Counted from the stretch's first letter, positions 8,561-19,700 are shown. The stretch: 64,000 bases of DNA from Xanthocytophaga flava (GCF_030068545.1 NZ_JASJOR010000005.1:186001-250000); one strand, 5' to 3'. Notes: generated by a model from the sequence alone, not told the origin. Numbers and translations: made by a program.

Positions 8561-9940
8561 TTACAACTGACTTAACAGTTTATCTCGCATTCCCCAAGCA
8601 TTTTTATTCTGAGGATTTGTCTCTGTTGCTTTGGTATAGAAAAGGATTGCCATTTGGGGGAGTCCCTTTCGCATATAACATTCACCTATAAGTTCATAGT
8701 TATAGGACGTATCCTCAGGCTTGCCGTTCAATAACAAACTTAGTTGGAAAATACGGATTGCTTCATCAAATTTTTGTCTTCGCATCAGGTATTTGCCCGT
8801 GCTGATGAGATCGCCAATCTCAAATGAAAAGTCATAGATGTCTTGTTGTGTTTCCCGAATATGACGATAAAAAGCCAGCCCCTGTTCAAAATCCTTTAGA
8901 ACCTTTTCCCGTAGGTCCAGATATACTGATTTTTTGGGTAGAGAATAGGGTTTGTCATGTAAAATAGCATAGATAGCATCTTTCAGTGGATATACTTTAA
9001 AGTTCTGATTGTTGGTCATCAGAATAATGGTGATGCCTTCTTTTACATTGCAGGACATCAAAGCCTCATAGTTAAAATTGGAACCATGATGCTGATGCCA
9101 GGTCAGTTGTTGGTTTTCAAATTCAGTGCTGCCGAGACTGGTTTCATTATCTCCAAAGCTTTCTGCCAGTTCCTTAAAAGAAGTTTCAGAAATGAGTTGA
9201 TAGGAATGCAGACAAGTTGTCCATTTGTAAAGATCTTCTACGGGTAATCTAAGCCATCCGGTAAGGCTTTGAGTAAAGTTGGCAGGCTCTACAAAATTGT
9301 TATCAAACGGACGTGCTGTAGTTACATCGACAGTATAGGCGTCAATAACTGTTTGGGACATTTTACAGGGTTTGAAAATGTATTTCTTTACAAATTCCGT
9401 ATAAGAGAGTCCAGAGATCTTTTCAATGATCCAGCGTTGCAGATACACATTGAGGTAACTATAAATAAAAGCAGTACCTGGTTCAAATTCCAGTTTAGGC
9501 AGCTGAGTCAGAAAGGTGCGAACCTCTTCTTCGGAACTTGCATTGGACGCAGGTAAGCCACTCGTATACTGAATCAAATGTTTTATCTGAATCTTATCAG
9601 CCCAGGATGGAAGAAAGGTAACATATTTTGATACTTTGTCCTCCAGCTTTAGCTTTCCTTTTTCTTTTAAAATCATGATACTTACTCCATTAAACTCTTT
9701 CGAGATAGAACCTATGTCAAAGCGCATAGAAGGAGTAAGCATTTTGCTTTTTGCCGCATCAGCGTAGCCAAACGAAGACAGATAGATAATCTTGCCTTTT
9801 TGAGCTACCAGTGCATTGCCATTAAAGATTCCGCGTTGGTTTGCAGCTTGTAACAGTGAGTCAATGCGTTTGATCTTATCTGTCTGTGCATAGCTACAGG
9901 TAATAAGAAGTACAAATACAAAAATGAAGATAGATTTCAT
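8561..9940 (-). CDS. Secreted serine hydrolase, class C beta-lactamase/DD-peptidase-like, with C-terminal TPR
   Basis: A 459-residue exported protein. Residues 1-19 form a signal peptide ending at SYAQ. The penicillin-binding fold shows SISK as the catalytic S-x-x-K (Ser78, Lys81), YLN as the Y-x-N motif (Tyr162-Asn164) and HHG as the third motif (about residue 288). After about residue 345 a helical part follows with two TPR-like units (FDEAIRIFQLSLLLNG and PQMAILFYTKATETNP). Members of this superfamily hydrolyse or transfer D-amino-acid peptides, esters or beta-lactams; the substrate cannot be told here. It is monocistronic with its own terminator. Confidence 0.85.
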   Translation of the reverse strand: MKSIFIFVFVLLITCSYAQTDKIKRIDSLLQAANQRGIFNGNALVAQKGKIIYLSSFGYADAAKSKMLTPSMRFDIGSISKEFNGVSIMILKEKGKLKLEDKVSKYVTFLPSWADKIQIKHLIQYTSGLPASNASSEEEVRTFLTQLPKLEFEPGTAFIYSYLNVYLQRWIIEKISGLSYTEFVKKYIFKPCKMSQTVIDAYTVDVTTARPFDNNFVEPANFTQSLTGWLRLPVEDLYKWTTCLHSYQLISETSFKELAESFGDNETSLGSTEFENQQLTWHQHHGSNFNYEALMSCNVKEGITIILMTNNQNFKVYPLKDAIYAILHDKPYSLPKKSVYLDLREKVLKDFEQGLAFYRHIRETQQDIYDFSFEIGDLISTGKYLMRRQKFDEAIRIFQLSLLLNGKPEDTSYNYELIGECYMRKGLPQMAILFYTKATETNPQNKNAWGMRDKLLSQL

Positions 9941-10105
9941 AGTTTACACAGATTGCCTGGGGATAGTAGTTTTTTGCAATAGTATAAACAAGGATATGCT
10001 TTGTGATGGAAAACTAGCTAAACTGCTCTATATTCTTGTGAATGACTTGAGTTCAGTTTCTAGTATATACATATTCGTTTTACCTTTAGGAAATTAAAAC
10101 CTCAT

Positions 10106-11809
10106 ATGAAGCAACTGTATATATGGAGCTGGTATTTTGTCTGTATTACTTTTTTATCTTCCTGCCAGTCTCAATCTGTTGCCAATCTGTCTACTGAACC
10201 ACTAATTTCCAAACCACGGTTTCAGATAGGTGATAACCTTCAATGGGCTGCTACAAACTATAATGATAGCCACTGGATGTTGCAAAGAGGTGATACAAAA
10301 GATAAAGTATTTTGGATAAGAATTGCTGTTACACTGCCTCAGCCATCTACAGATCATCTAGGGCTTGCTATTCATTCATTTGGGGCATTTGAGTGTTATT
10401 GGGATGGAAAACTAATAGGAAAGAATGGTATTGTACAGGATAGTCTGAATCAGGAAATACCTGGAATTGTCGACAGTTATTATCTGCTTCCTGATTCTGC
10501 AGTAGTGACTGGTACACATACACTAGCTTTGCGTATGTCACAGGCATATATAAGTGATAACTACCGACGAGTTAGTGCTCGAATTACCGACTATACCTCT
10601 CTGATACGATCACCTTTATTGCAAACCTCCTTTATGTGTATGCTGGCTGGCGCATTTCTTATGACATCATTGTATTACCTGTTTTTATATAGCCAAAACC
10701 GAAAGAGATATGTGGTATTGATGTTTGGTGTGGTTTGCTTTCTTTTTTGTGCATTGCTGATGCTGGAATACCTGAAATTCTATATAGATATTCCTTACAC
10801 ACATTTTTATACGCGACTGGAAGTTATAGGTATCCTGACACTTATTATCGCTTTTTTGATACCCTGGTACTTTGCCATACAGTTTACATTACCTAAAAAG
10901 TCTGTCTTTTTATCTGTTATGGGAGCCTGCCTGCTTGGTATCTACATATTTTACTATGGTCATTATGATTTGACAGCCCAGTTACTTAGTTTCTCTATGT
11001 GGATTTTTTCCGTTGGTATAACTGTAGTTTCACTCCAAAAGCATTTCAAAGAAGCTTTGATTGTACTCGTAGGTTTATTGGCAAGTCTTGTGGTACATAT
11101 TCTTGTATATTATGATATCAGTCTGTTTGTAAGTTTTGTATTGATTGTTTTGTGTATGTTGTACCTAATGGCTGTACGTACCCGTGAACAGGAAAAAGCG
11201 TATGAGTCGTCGTTGTTGCTTTCGGAGAGATTAAAAAATGAATTATTGAGAAAGCATATTCAACCTCACTTTCTGATGAACACACTAACCTCTCTTATCG
11301 ATTGGGTCGAAGAGTCTCCTAAAGAGGGAGTAGTTTTTATTGAAGCACTGGCAAAAGAATTTGAATTGCTCAGTGTAGTGGCTGAGCATTCCCTGATTCC
11401 CATCCGACAGGAAATAGACCTATGCCAAAGCCATCTGATAGTGATGAAATACCGTAAGGAAATTAACTACCAATGGAAAGAATTAAACATTGATCAGGAA
11501 GAGTATATACCACCAGCAATTTTACATACGATTCTGGAAAATGGTATTACTCATAGTCTGCCATTAGAAGATGGCTCTATTCGATTCCAATTACATTTTG
11601 AATCTACTCCACAAACAAAAAAATACGAACTAACTGTCTTTGCCAGAAATCGTCCGGTTCAGCCAGGGAAGACGGGTACAGGTTTAAAATACATACAAGC
11701 CCGGCTGACAGAAAATTATGGTTCGTTATGGAGTTTGGAAAGTTGTGCAGTCCCAGAAGGTTGGAAGAGTACCATTACCATTTATCATCCTCACCGTGCT
11801 ATCAGATAG
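10106..11809 (+). CDS. LytS-family sensor histidine kinase with extracellular domain and membrane module
   Basis: A 567-residue sensor. A lipoprotein-like signal (LSSCQS, Cys about 20) leads to an extracellular beta-rich domain (about 35-170). About seven membrane helices follow (about 175-355), an arrangement like 7TM-DISM receptors. The cytoplasmic kinase has the LytS-type box KHIQPHFLMNTL with the likely phosphorylated His388, the N box ILENGITHSL and the G box GTGLKYIQARL. The matching LytTR regulator lies at 12889-13596 on the same strand. The 3' end overlaps the opposite-strand gene at 11791-12738 by 19 bases. Confidence 0.85.
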   Translation: MKQLYIWSWYFVCITFLSSCQSQSVANLSTEPLISKPRFQIGDNLQWAATNYNDSHWMLQRGDTKDKVFWIRIAVTLPQPSTDHLGLAIHSFGAFECYWDGKLIGKNGIVQDSLNQEIPGIVDSYYLLPDSAVVTGTHTLALRMSQAYISDNYRRVSARITDYTSLIRSPLLQTSFMCMLAGAFLMTSLYYLFLYSQNRKRYVVLMFGVVCFLFCALLMLEYLKFYIDIPYTHFYTRLEVIGILTLIIAFLIPWYFAIQFTLPKKSVFLSVMGACLLGIYIFYYGHYDLTAQLLSFSMWIFSVGITVVSLQKHFKEALIVLVGLLASLVVHILVYYDISLFVSFVLIVLCMLYLMAVRTREQEKAYESSLLLSERLKNELLRKHIQPHFLMNTLTSLIDWVEESPKEGVVFIEALAKEFELLSVVAEHSLIPIRQEIDLCQSHLIVMKYRKEINYQWKELNIDQEEYIPPAILHTILENGITHSLPLEDGSIRFQLHFESTPQTKKYELTVFARNRPVQPGKTGTGLKYIQARLTENYGSLWSLESCAVPEGWKSTITIYHPHRAIR

Positions 11810-12738
11810 ACAACCAATACTCCTAATGCTGCATACAATGTACCAATTTTAATCAGCATGGCTGTAGTTTGTCTGCGGTCTTTGATAACTTCTCTTTTAA
11901 AAGTCGAATTGGTTTCTGTCGCTCTGATTTTTTGAATAGCTTCCTTTCCCTGAATAGAATACAAAAGTTTTTCTTTTAGAGAAGGATTATCGTCTGCCAG
12001 TTTAAAAAGCAGATCTGTACGTTGCATACAAACAGCATGGACTATGGCACTAAAATAACGTCTTTCACTGTCGTCAGATAACTCTATCAGGTTATTTTTT
12101 AATTCTGTATAGGAGATAGTAGAAATGTTGTTGACTGTATGCTGAGTAAGTTGACTGCGGGAACTTTTGGCTTCTATGACACTGTCTCGTATAATTTTGA
12201 GTCTGTTATCTGCAAAAACCCTGAAGTCCTGATAATAATCCTGGGTATTCGTAAACCTATCCCAGTATCTGTATCCTTCATAGAAGCTATAGTGATCAAT
12301 AGGATACATAGCATTGACTTCTACACTTAAGGTAGAAAAGTTAGTATGCCAATAGCCATTATTTATGTATTGGTTAATTTCTGTTTCATTAGTAACTGTA
12401 TCTATTTCTATCTTTAAGACTTTCTTGTCAGGTGTATCTGATAAGAGTACATATAACTTATTCTGATCTTTTTGGATCTTTGTGTTTGTGCCAATGAAAA
12501 GATATGTATCTGTACTTCTCTGCCTTGATAATGTATCAGTTTGAATGAGACTATAACTAGACCCCATTGGTTTATTCCAGTAACCTAATCTGAACAGATA
12601 AGCTGACTGATCATTTATTTCAATGAAAACAGTGTGTGTTTTTTTTGTACTGGAGAGAAATAGTTTTTTAGAATTACCTTGTCCATAGACAGTTACCAGA
12701 CAGAAGCTAATTGCCCAGATAAATACTATATTTTTCAT
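11791..12738 (-). CDS. Hypothetical exported protein with C-terminal membrane anchor
   Basis: A 315-residue protein with an N-terminal signal peptide (cleavage near VYGQG) and a single hydrophobic helix at the extreme C-terminus (IGTLYAALGVLVVYLIAR), so it should be periplasmic with a tail anchor. The body is beta-rich to about residue 160 and helical after that. No family is recognised. It is encoded opposite to and between a LytS-type kinase and its LytTR regulator; that position suggests a target or an accessory sensor of this pathway, which is inference. Confidence 0.65.
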   Translation of the reverse strand: MKNIVFIWAISFCLVTVYGQGNSKKLFLSSTKKTHTVFIEINDQSAYLFRLGYWNKPMGSSYSLIQTDTLSRQRSTDTYLFIGTNTKIQKDQNKLYVLLSDTPDKKVLKIEIDTVTNETEINQYINNGYWHTNFSTLSVEVNAMYPIDHYSFYEGYRYWDRFTNTQDYYQDFRVFADNRLKIIRDSVIEAKSSRSQLTQHTVNNISTISYTELKNNLIELSDDSERRYFSAIVHAVCMQRTDLLFKLADDNPSLKEKLLYSIQGKEAIQKIRATETNSTFKREVIKDRRQTTAMLIKIGTLYAALGVLVVYLIAR

Positions 12739-12888
12739 CTTTGGTGAGTGTAGGTTTATAGTTGTAGATTACCATATAGATGCTGTTTTAACTGAATAGT
12801 TTTATAATAAACCTAAAATAATTTTAATTATATAGCATATTTATGTGTTTCCTGAATTCTTATTTAAAACAGAAGCAGAATTACTACA

Positions 12889-13596
12889 ATGAAAATCCTT
12901 ATTGTAGAAGATGAAGGACGTATTGCCCGGCGACTGGAACGAATGACTCGTCAGTTTTTTACAGATACACTAGAAGCACTTCATGTTTGTGAATCACTGG
13001 AAGAAGGTCAAGCTTACTTAACTACTCACACCTTTGATCTGGTGTTGCTGGATCTGAACCTGAATGGTGCAGATGGCTTTGAGTTATTAAAAGTTGTTGT
13101 TGCAGAATCCTTCCATACCATTATTGTCTCTGCTTATAAAGACAAAGCTATTACCGCCTTTGAGTATGGTGTGCTGGATTTTGTACCAAAGCCTTTTAGT
13201 GAAGACCGGTTAAATCAGGCTTTTTTACGAGTTTCTGCCAGAGAGAAAGTTATTACCATGGGAGTCCGGTTTCTGGCTGTGAAAAAGAAAGGGAATAGTA
13301 TACTTATAGATGTTCAGGATATTAGCTATATCAAAGGATCTGGTATTTATTCAGAGCTTCATTTGAAAAATGGTAAGAAAGAGATCCATGATAAATCACT
13401 GGAACGCCTGGAACAACTCCTACCTCAGACATTTGAACGAATCCATAAATCGTATCTGGTGGAGACTTCACAGATCAAAGAAATTATAGTCCAGTCAGGG
13501 AGTAGCTACAAAGTTCTGCTTACCAATGGAGAGTTATTACCTGTGGGACGTACACGATATAAGATATTAAGGACAAAATTATTTGGAAAGGAATAA
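12889..13596 (+). CDS. LytTR-family response regulator
   Basis: A 235-residue two-domain regulator. The receiver domain (1-120) has the acidic pocket E7-D8-E9, the phosphate acceptor Asp55 in LVLLDLNL, Ser81 in IIVSAY and Lys101 in DFVPKPF. The LytTR DNA-binding domain (about 135-235) shows ISYIKGSGIYSELHLKNG, ERIHKSYLV and LTNGELLPVGRTRYK. It is the likely partner of the LytS-type kinase at 10106-11809. No clear promoter consensus was seen upstream. Confidence 0.92.
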   Translation: MKILIVEDEGRIARRLERMTRQFFTDTLEALHVCESLEEGQAYLTTHTFDLVLLDLNLNGADGFELLKVVVAESFHTIIVSAYKDKAITAFEYGVLDFVPKPFSEDRLNQAFLRVSAREKVITMGVRFLAVKKKGNSILIDVQDISYIKGSGIYSELHLKNGKKEIHDKSLERLEQLLPQTFERIHKSYLVETSQIKEIIVQSGSSYKVLLTNGELLPVGRTRYKILRTKLFGKE

Positions 13597-13625
13597 GTTT
13601 GAATGCAGATAGGGATTTAAGGAAA

Positions 13626-13645
13626 AATATCAGGCTTCTGATATT
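13626..13645 (+). terminator. Short hairpin after the response regulator gene
   Basis: AATATCAG (13626-13633) and CTGATATT (13638-13645) pair around a 4-base loop, 30 bases after the stop codon. There is only a weak T tract, so the role as terminator is tentative. Confidence 0.4.
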
Positions 13646-13710
13646 ATTGGAAGTTTATCATAAGTCTGATGTTTTCTAAATACAATCAGAATATTGATAT
13701 TTTAAAAAAC

Positions 13711-13784
13711 TGACCAGAATTCGAATATTTCCGAGATGTGACCATAATTCAGGTCAAACTCAAAAATGATTCGAATTCTGGTCA
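13711..13784. repeat. Cluster of TGACC-n2-AATTC half-sites forming nested inverted repeats
   Basis: A perfect 16-base inverted pair, TGACCAGAATTCGAAT at 13711-13726 and its complement at 13769-13784, flanks a third related site TGACCATAATTCAGGTCA at 13739-13756, itself an imperfect palindrome. It lies between the LytTR regulator and a convergent gene. It could be a regulator-binding cluster or an extrudable hairpin. Confidence 0.6.
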
Positions 13785-13850
13785 AAAACAGTTTTGATCA
13801 ACAGGCTTTCCTTGCTATTTGTTGTTGTACTGGCAACCAGAATTTAAATC

Positions 13851-14513
13851 TTATTTCTCATAAATCAGGTGCTCATCAAAGCCCATTTCTACCAGTTGTG
13901 TATACGCATCCAGGATGTCTTCTGGAACATCCTGATAACTTTGAAACCCTTTTTTGGGGTAGAGCTGGATACGCTGAAGATCACCGATCATAATATGAAT
14001 CACATCTTCCAACTGGATGTCTGGAGTGGCGTAATCTTCAAATGCAATTTGTGGAGACGTAACCCGTATATCAATCTCAGGACCTGGCCATTGTTTCTGA
14101 AAAGTAGCATAGGCTCTACGTTCCATATAGGGCTTTTGAACCAGAATCAGACTTTTTACATCTATATTATGGTAACGAAGAAGAGCATAGGTCAGAGAAA
14201 TGTTTTCACCTGTATTTCGGGATCTGCTTTCTGTCAGAATCTTTTCCGGAGGTACTCCCATGTCCATCGCAATACGAGAAAATATTTCAGCTTCAGAGTC
14301 GGACCATAAGCCTTCTGTAAGTCGGCCTAATCCTCCGGAGAATACAAGCAATGGGGCATACCCATCAAGTAAAAGCTGTGCTCCCCGTTCGGCAACCCGG
14401 GTATCATGGCTTCCTAATACAAGTATACAGTCAGCTGGTTGAATGGTATGGTGGACATGGTGATAATCCCATATGCGTTTGGCAAGGGAAAGAGTGTGAG
14501 GATCTAAAGACAT
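13851..14513 (-). CDS. YdcF/SanA-like DUF218 protein
   Basis: A 220-residue cytoplasmic protein. ATG at 14513 is preferred over a TTG nine codons upstream. The DUF218 fold is shown by ADCILVLGSHDTRVAERGAQLLLDG, VFSGGLGR, SEAEIFSRIAMDMGVP and ESRSRNTGENI, which form the nucleotide-like binding pocket in this family. No membrane anchor is present, so it resembles E. coli YdcF, which binds S-adenosylmethionine, more than the cell-envelope protein SanA. Its physiological role is not known. It is monocistronic. Confidence 0.82.
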   Translation of the reverse strand: MSLDPHTLSLAKRIWDYHHVHHTIQPADCILVLGSHDTRVAERGAQLLLDGYAPLLVFSGGLGRLTEGLWSDSEAEIFSRIAMDMGVPPEKILTESRSRNTGENISLTYALLRYHNIDVKSLILVQKPYMERRAYATFQKQWPGPEIDIRVTSPQIAFEDYATPDIQLEDVIHIMIGDLQRIQLYPKKGFQSYQDVPEDILDAYTQLVEMGFDEHLIYEK

Positions 14514-14736
14514 AGAATTTAGTTTGTAACAGAGTGGCAATTGGATTAGTACGAAGAATGATAAATATCTGCTTGGTTTTGAGTTAGATAGATAATTAGG
14601 TCATTCATATGATTTGATTCTGCGCCGAATTTCCCTCATTTGGGGATAGAAAAAATTTTCTTTTTTTATTTTTAAATTGGATTTAACAAATATATAGCAT
14701 TAAATTGCTTTTATCAAGCCACTTTCACCACTTATT

Positions 14737-16047
14737 ATGCCTGTATTTTTAGCATTATCAGGAATTCTGCTGTTAATTTTTCTTATCTCCTATGTCCGGC
14801 TGGACACATTTATTTCATTCATTCTGGTTTCTATTGGGCTAGGCCTTGCTACAGGTATGTCTGTAACCAGTATTGGCAAATCTATTCAGACCGGTATCGG
14901 AGGGACACTGGGTGACTTAATATTGATTATGGGGTTTGGAGCCATGCTTGGTAAGGTAGTGGCAGAAAGTGGTGCAGCACAACGTGTCACCCAAGCCCTG
15001 ATACAGGTATTTGGTAGACGATACATCCAATGGGGTGTTGCACTGGCTGGTTTTATTATCGGGATTCCTCTTTTTTACAATGCCGGATTTATTATCATTG
15101 TGCCTCTAATCTTTACTATTGCTTCAAGCACTCAGTTGCCCTTATTATATATTGCTATACCTATGTGTTCTGCCTTATCGGTAGCACATGGCTATCTGCC
15201 TCCTCACCCTTCTCCACTGGCAATTTCTATCCAGCTTAAAGCCGATATAGGTGAAACGTTATTATACGGATTTCTGGTAGCTATACCCGCTATTGTTGTA
15301 GCAGGGCCATTATTTGGTAAAACCTTACGAAACATTCAACCTTTGATTAAACCGTCTCTTTTTCAGGCTACACCCTTAAAGGATTCTGAATTGCCAGGTT
15401 TGGGAGTTAGCTTATTTGTTACATTACTCCCATTGGTATTGTTGTCTCTTACCTCTATTATTAAAAAATTTGAGTTCGACTCAGTAATTATTCAGCTGGT
15501 TGCAGAACCTTATATTGCTATGCTAATTTCTGTATTACTGGCAGTATATCTGCTGGGATTACGGAGAGGGAAAACAATGAAAACTATGATGGTTCAGCTG
15601 GAAGAAGCTTTTAAAGCTACTTCTGTGATTTTACTGATTATTGCAGGAGCAGGAGCTTTGAAACAGGTGTTGAATGATAGCGGTATCAGCCAATACATTG
15701 CAGAGCGCCTGATCACTTTACCCATATCTCCTCTGATACTAGGGTGGCTGATGGCTGGTGCTGTTCGGATTTGTGTAGGGTCTGCAACTGTGGCAGGTCT
15801 GACCGCTGTAGGTATACTGGCACCTATGATTCAGCAACAAACAGGGATTAAGCCTGAACTAATGGTACTATCCATTGGAGCAGGTAGCCTGATGTTATCT
15901 CATATTAATGATGGCGGATTCTGGATGTTTAAAGAATATTTCAATCTCACTGTAAAGCAAACCTTGCGTACCTGGACTGTGATGGAAACCATTGTCTCTG
16001 TAGTAGGACTGCTGGCTGTATTAGCCGTAAACGCACTAATTGTATAA
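14737..16047 (+). CDS. GntP-family permease (gluconate/organic-acid:H+ symporter)
   Basis: A 436-residue integral membrane protein with about twelve helices. Family signatures include GTLGDLILIMGFGAMLGKVVAESGAA, PLFYNAGFIIIVPLIF, the conserved PPHPSPLAI (PPHPGP in most members), and near the end SATVAGLTAVGILAP and SHINDGGFWMFKEYF. GntP proteins import gluconate or related acids with protons. No sugar-acid catabolic gene is adjacent, so the substrate is open. Confidence 0.9.
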   Translation: MPVFLALSGILLLIFLISYVRLDTFISFILVSIGLGLATGMSVTSIGKSIQTGIGGTLGDLILIMGFGAMLGKVVAESGAAQRVTQALIQVFGRRYIQWGVALAGFIIGIPLFYNAGFIIIVPLIFTIASSTQLPLLYIAIPMCSALSVAHGYLPPHPSPLAISIQLKADIGETLLYGFLVAIPAIVVAGPLFGKTLRNIQPLIKPSLFQATPLKDSELPGLGVSLFVTLLPLVLLSLTSIIKKFEFDSVIIQLVAEPYIAMLISVLLAVYLLGLRRGKTMKTMMVQLEEAFKATSVILLIIAGAGALKQVLNDSGISQYIAERLITLPISPLILGWLMAGAVRICVGSATVAGLTAVGILAPMIQQQTGIKPELMVLSIGAGSLMLSHINDGGFWMFKEYFNLTVKQTLRTWTVMETIVSVVGLLAVLAVNALIV

Positions 16048-16762
16048 TGGTATCCACTGGCTCTTGTCTTGGCATTTATTTTTTTGATATCCTTTACATA
16101 CAAGACCTTTACAATTTTCGTATAACTGATTTACTTCCTGAATCTGGAGTTGATTACCTCTTTGAATTATAGCAGGCTTCCAACAAGAGCAAGACGATTT
16201 TATTCTGAAAAGCAGATAAACTGGGATTCTGTAAAGATTTTTCGACCGAAATCCGGTGACCTTATGTATGTAAGACTTATACATAGATAAGATTTTACTG
16301 GACAGAAGTTGGAAAACTGATTTATGATCTATAGAATATGCTTGTACTGTTTTGAATATCAGTCAATTATTGTATTTTTTCAGAGGAAGTACATAATTGA
16401 AGAGGAAGTACATAATTGAAAATGAATTACTTACAGAATATACCAGCTTTGAAGCAAACAATCTATATAGAAAAAAGTTATAATTCAGCCTTCATATCTC
16501 CAGCTATTGATATACAAACCAAGTTGCAGCCCAAAAGATGTCTTTGCAGCTTTATAAAATTATACTAACTAACTTCTCATGAAAAGACACTAGCAAAATA
16601 GGATAGACCCTAATCTTATTGCTAACAATAAAGCTGAGGATGAGCATTGTTATGCCTTAGAAAACGAATTGAGTAGCTTTATAAATCAAAGAACGGAAGC
16701 AGAAGTTCTGACGTACAAGTATATTTCTTTAGAATTATTTAAACGAATTCATAAACGTTCCT
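16048..16762. other. Long intergenic region with a 19-bp tandem duplication
   Basis: About 700 AT-rich bases. A 19-base unit beginning AGAGGAAGTACATAATTGA is repeated exactly in tandem at 16382-16400 and 16401-16419. A Cys-containing minus-strand frame ending at 16036 overlaps the permease end but has no recognisable features, and I do not call it. The second half is the presumed leader of the PAS kinase gene. Confidence 0.45.
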
Positions 16763-19700
16763 ATGTCTGAGTTGACTGTTGCACATGCTTATGAGGATGA
16801 AACTGAGCAACTATTGTCTCAATTGCGAATGATATTAGATCAGTTGCAGCCCAATTTGCAGAAGATTAATCAGATGAATGATACAAAGAAACAATTGAAA
16901 GAACAATTGTCTCTGGCTATACAGAATCTTTCTGCATTTAGACAAGTTGCTTCAGAACTCAAAAGTGGAGGCCGTCGGACTAAATCTATACCCAAAGGAA
17001 CATCCGCCCAGGAACAGGAATTTAACCTGTTTCGTCTTGTGAGTGATGTGGTGCCTGACGGGATGTTTATTGTAGAAAGTGGTATTATTCAGTATGCTAA
17101 TCAGGCAGTAGCTAAGCTTCTGGGTGTTGAAAATCCTTCATTACTTCTTGGAATGCTTGTTACAGATGTGATCGTAGCGCCTGAAGAAGATATGATTTTG
17201 CTACAGATGCAGAAAGCAACAGCTGGAGAACCTGCCCAGCCATTGATCGGAAAGTTCCTGCGTCAGGATGAATCCAGGCTGGATGTAGAACTATTTATCT
17301 CTAAGGTATCTGTAGGAGCCCTTCCAACGCTATTAATCACAGCCCGTGATCTGACTGATAAAATACAGGCACAGGATGCAAGAGAACGCTTGGAGTATTT
17401 GCTAAAGGAAACTTCTTCTGTTATTTATGCGGCCTCTCATATGCCTCCTTATCATGTTACCTACATGAGTGAGAATGTATGGTTTATGACGGGGTACTCT
17501 GCACAACAGTTTATAAACGATACAGAGTTCTGGATGTCCCGTATCCATCCGGAGGATAAAAATATCGTTTTATCCGGGCTGACGCATATTTTTGAGGTAG
17601 GGTTTCTGTCTATAGAATGTCGGTTTTTGTTTGCAGACGATCAGTATCACTGGGTATATAATCAGTTTCGGCTAACCTATGATACTGATAGAAATGTAAA
17701 TGGGTTGGTTGGGTGTTTGCTGGACATTACAGACAAGAAGAAAGCTGAACAGGAAGCAGCTTTACTATTGGAAGAAACACAACGTTTCAATGAGGAACTT
17801 CAGGCAAGTGAAGAAGAATTAATGCAGACACTGGATAAGACAGTCGAATTAAATAATGAGCTGGCTGCCAGTGAAGAATTTAACAGGCTGATTATTGACA
17901 ATGCCAATGAAGGAATTATCGTTTTTGATAACGATTGCAAGTACCTCGTCTGGAATAAATACCTGGAACGGCGAACTGGACGATTGGCAAAAGATATAAT
18001 TGGACAATCACCCATAGAACTATTTCCTGAGATTTATGGTGAAGATGCTCCTTTTGGTGAAATTCTGAAACGGGCGTTAACTGGTGAAACTATCATATAT
18101 CCAGATACAAAGATAACTCTTGAAGGGAGAGAATTATGGGTTTCCGGATCTTTCAGTCCTTTTCGGAACAGAGATGGCGAGATGACAGGTGTCATTGTGA
18201 TAGTTAATGGCCGCACCGAACAAAAGCAAGCTGAATTGGAGATAAATCGTCAGAAAAACCTCTTGCAGGCTTTCTTTGATGCTGCACAGTTTTTTATATG
18301 TATTTATGAGGTACAGGAAGATGATTATTCCCTGTTATTGCCTAATAACTATCTGGCTAAAAGATTTGGTCTAACTGTAGAGGAACTTAGTGGCAAAAAA
18401 GCTTCTGAACTACCTATTGCTGAAGCTGTACGGGAAAATTGGCTCAATCTTTTAAAGCGGTGTCTGAAAGAAGGAGTTATAGAGCAGGTTGAATTTGTCC
18501 AAAACTATGCTGATCAGGGACCACGATGGTTTTTCTGCAATTTTAATAAAATAGAAGGTACAAACAATGTCTGTGCAATTCTGATAGATATAACCGAGCG
18601 GATGCAGATTGAGGAAGAAAAGAATAAGGTTCTTCTGGATATGCAACTGCTGAACACTGAATTGCAGAGAAGTGAAGCCAAATTACAGGAGGCACAGAAA
18701 ATTGCCAGGTTAGGAATGTGGGAATATGACCTTGGATTGGATTATGCTGAATGGTCAGATGAACTATTCCACATATTTGGTATCACGAAAGAACAAGGAT
18801 CATTAAGTAGAGCAGCTTTAATTGAAGCTACTGATCCTGAATATAGAGACTTGCTTATACTATCTTCGCAAAACGCAGTTGAAAAACAACAAGAGTATAG
18901 AATTGAACTGAAAATATGGAGGCCTGATGGAGACTTTCGCTGGCTTTTTATGATGGGGCAACCTATAGTTGATGAGACTGGAGTGGTAATCCGGCTAAGA
19001 GGTGTATGTTACGATATTACACAGCTAAAAGTGGCCGAGGAAGAAAAAAGCAGATTGCTTCAGGAAACACAACAGCTAAACAAAGAATTACAAGCTAGTC
19101 AATCTAAATTAAGAAAAGCTCAACGTATTGCCAGGTTAGGTATATGGGAAGTAGATGTGGCAACCCGAACCTTAGAGTGGTCTGAAGAGTTGTTTCACAT
19201 ATTCGGTATTGAAGATACTTCTGAGGCACCTACACTCAGCACATTCTATGAAATGGTCGATCCTGAGTTTAGGGCTTCTCTGAAGGCATTGGGGGAGGCT
19301 GCCATTTTCTTTGGGGAGTCCTATGAGATAGAGATGCGTATCTTACCAAGGGATATTGCGTTTCGCTGGGTGATTGGAATCGGACAACCTGTATATGATG
19401 ATTCAGGGAAGGTGGTACGGGTAGTAGGCGCCTGTTATGATATCACGGAACAAAAGTTAGCACAAAATAAGATCAGAGAGTTACTTATCCTCTCCAATGA
19501 GATCAATGACAGATTGCTTACCAGTGAAGAAGAACTTCGGCAATCTCTGGAAAATACACTGGAGTTGAACGAACGGATTATGGAAAGCGAACAACGATGG
19601 CAGTTTGCTCTGGAAGGAAGTGGAGAAGGGCTATGGGATCGAAATATGCTTACCAATCAGGTGTATTTCAGTGCACGGGCCAAAGAAATACTAGGCTTCC

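Noticed and set aside
16036..16284. An 82-codon minus-strand frame with several Cys residues
   Set aside because: It overlaps the permease 3' end, has no recognisable start context or family, and the composition looks like non-coding DNA.
16382..16419. 19-bp tandem duplication as a mobile or regulatory array
   Set aside because: Only two copies, no symmetry and no nearby matching sequence; a simple slippage duplication is enough.
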